From NCBI GenBank assembly GCA_002189035.1, contig NEEC01000008.1, positions 806,001 to 870,000 on the forward strand: a stretch of DNA of 64,000 nucleotides, in the 5' to 3' direction. The notes beneath the pieces were generated by a model that worked only from the letters and a program-made list of their open reading frames with translations, was not told the DNA's origin and did not search any database. Positions 63,849-64,000 of this stretch are shown here, piece by piece; position 1 is the first letter of the stretch, and every line of letters starts with the position of its first letter. Made by a program: the position numbers and the translations under genes. The DNA is from Utricularia gibba (taxonomy: Eukaryota > Streptophyta > Magnoliopsida > Lamiales > Lentibulariaceae).

Positions 63849-64000
63849 TTAGACTTTTGCAGCCATTTCACATCTGCGATTTTTAGCCACATTGTTGCTG
63901 ACACTCACCACCCCCTCATCGCTCATTTTGAAGCAGCCAGGACCGGCAGGTGAACGTAACCTTTCAGCCTGAAACTCCGATGACAACCGCCATGAACACA
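63849..64000. other. 3' flank of the kinase gene
   Basis: Non-coding or terminal exon and 3' untranslated sequence of the CRK-type kinase. An AG acceptor at about 63,937 could join the donor at 63,843 to end the protein in ARTGR instead of KG. Confidence 0.4.

Overview
The window reads as nuclear DNA of a flowering plant, most likely a eudicot. Evidence: GT-AG introns in almost every gene, plant-only families (phytocyanin, CLE peptide, POLAR-like, DUF1666, chloroplast cysteine desulfurase), AT-rich intergenic DNA, and Copia, MULE, PIF/Harbinger and MITE insertions. I cannot name the species. Exon coordinates were built by hand from the sequence by matching splice sites to reading frame and remembered family signatures. 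No alignment was run.

Layout. 1-6.0 kb is a gene cluster: phytocyanin (-, cut by the window edge), a scrambled PPR gene fragment, a GT61 glycosyltransferase (+), MED22 (-) and a DUF1666 protein (+). 6-23 kb is mostly intergenic and transposon DNA: a fold-back element, a hAT-like MITE, a decayed PIF/Harbinger element, a decayed MULE, and an agmatine deiminase pseudogene split by a truncated Copia element. NDUFB10 (complex I, +) stands alone at 23.3-23.7 kb. 25-32 kb is a composite MULE structure. Two related MULE copies lie head to head, a PIF/Harbinger element with target-site duplication sits inside one of them, and between them lie fragments of the PPR, GDPD, eL42 and GT61 genes found elsewhere in this window.

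33.6-38.4 kb holds a PPR gene (-), ribosomal protein eL42 (+) divergent from it, and a glycerophosphodiester phosphodiesterase (-). 39.3-43.3 kb is a MULE with visible ends. 43.5-63.9 kb is gene-dense: NFS2-type cysteine desulfurase (-), POLAR-like (-), CLE peptide (-), SNAP33-type SNARE (-), LEO1/VIP4 (+), a PHD/AIPP2-like protein (+) and a CRK-type CDK-like kinase (+). These genes do not form a pathway; they are housekeeping and developmental genes side by side.

Most notable points: (1) the GT61 gene appears to use a promoter, start codon and first intron copied from the eL42 gene; (2) the 25-32 kb composite resembles a Pack-MULE carrying fragments of neighbouring genes; (3) three otherwise intact genes carry four one-base frameshifts, all in homopolymer runs, which suggests consensus errors more than gene death.
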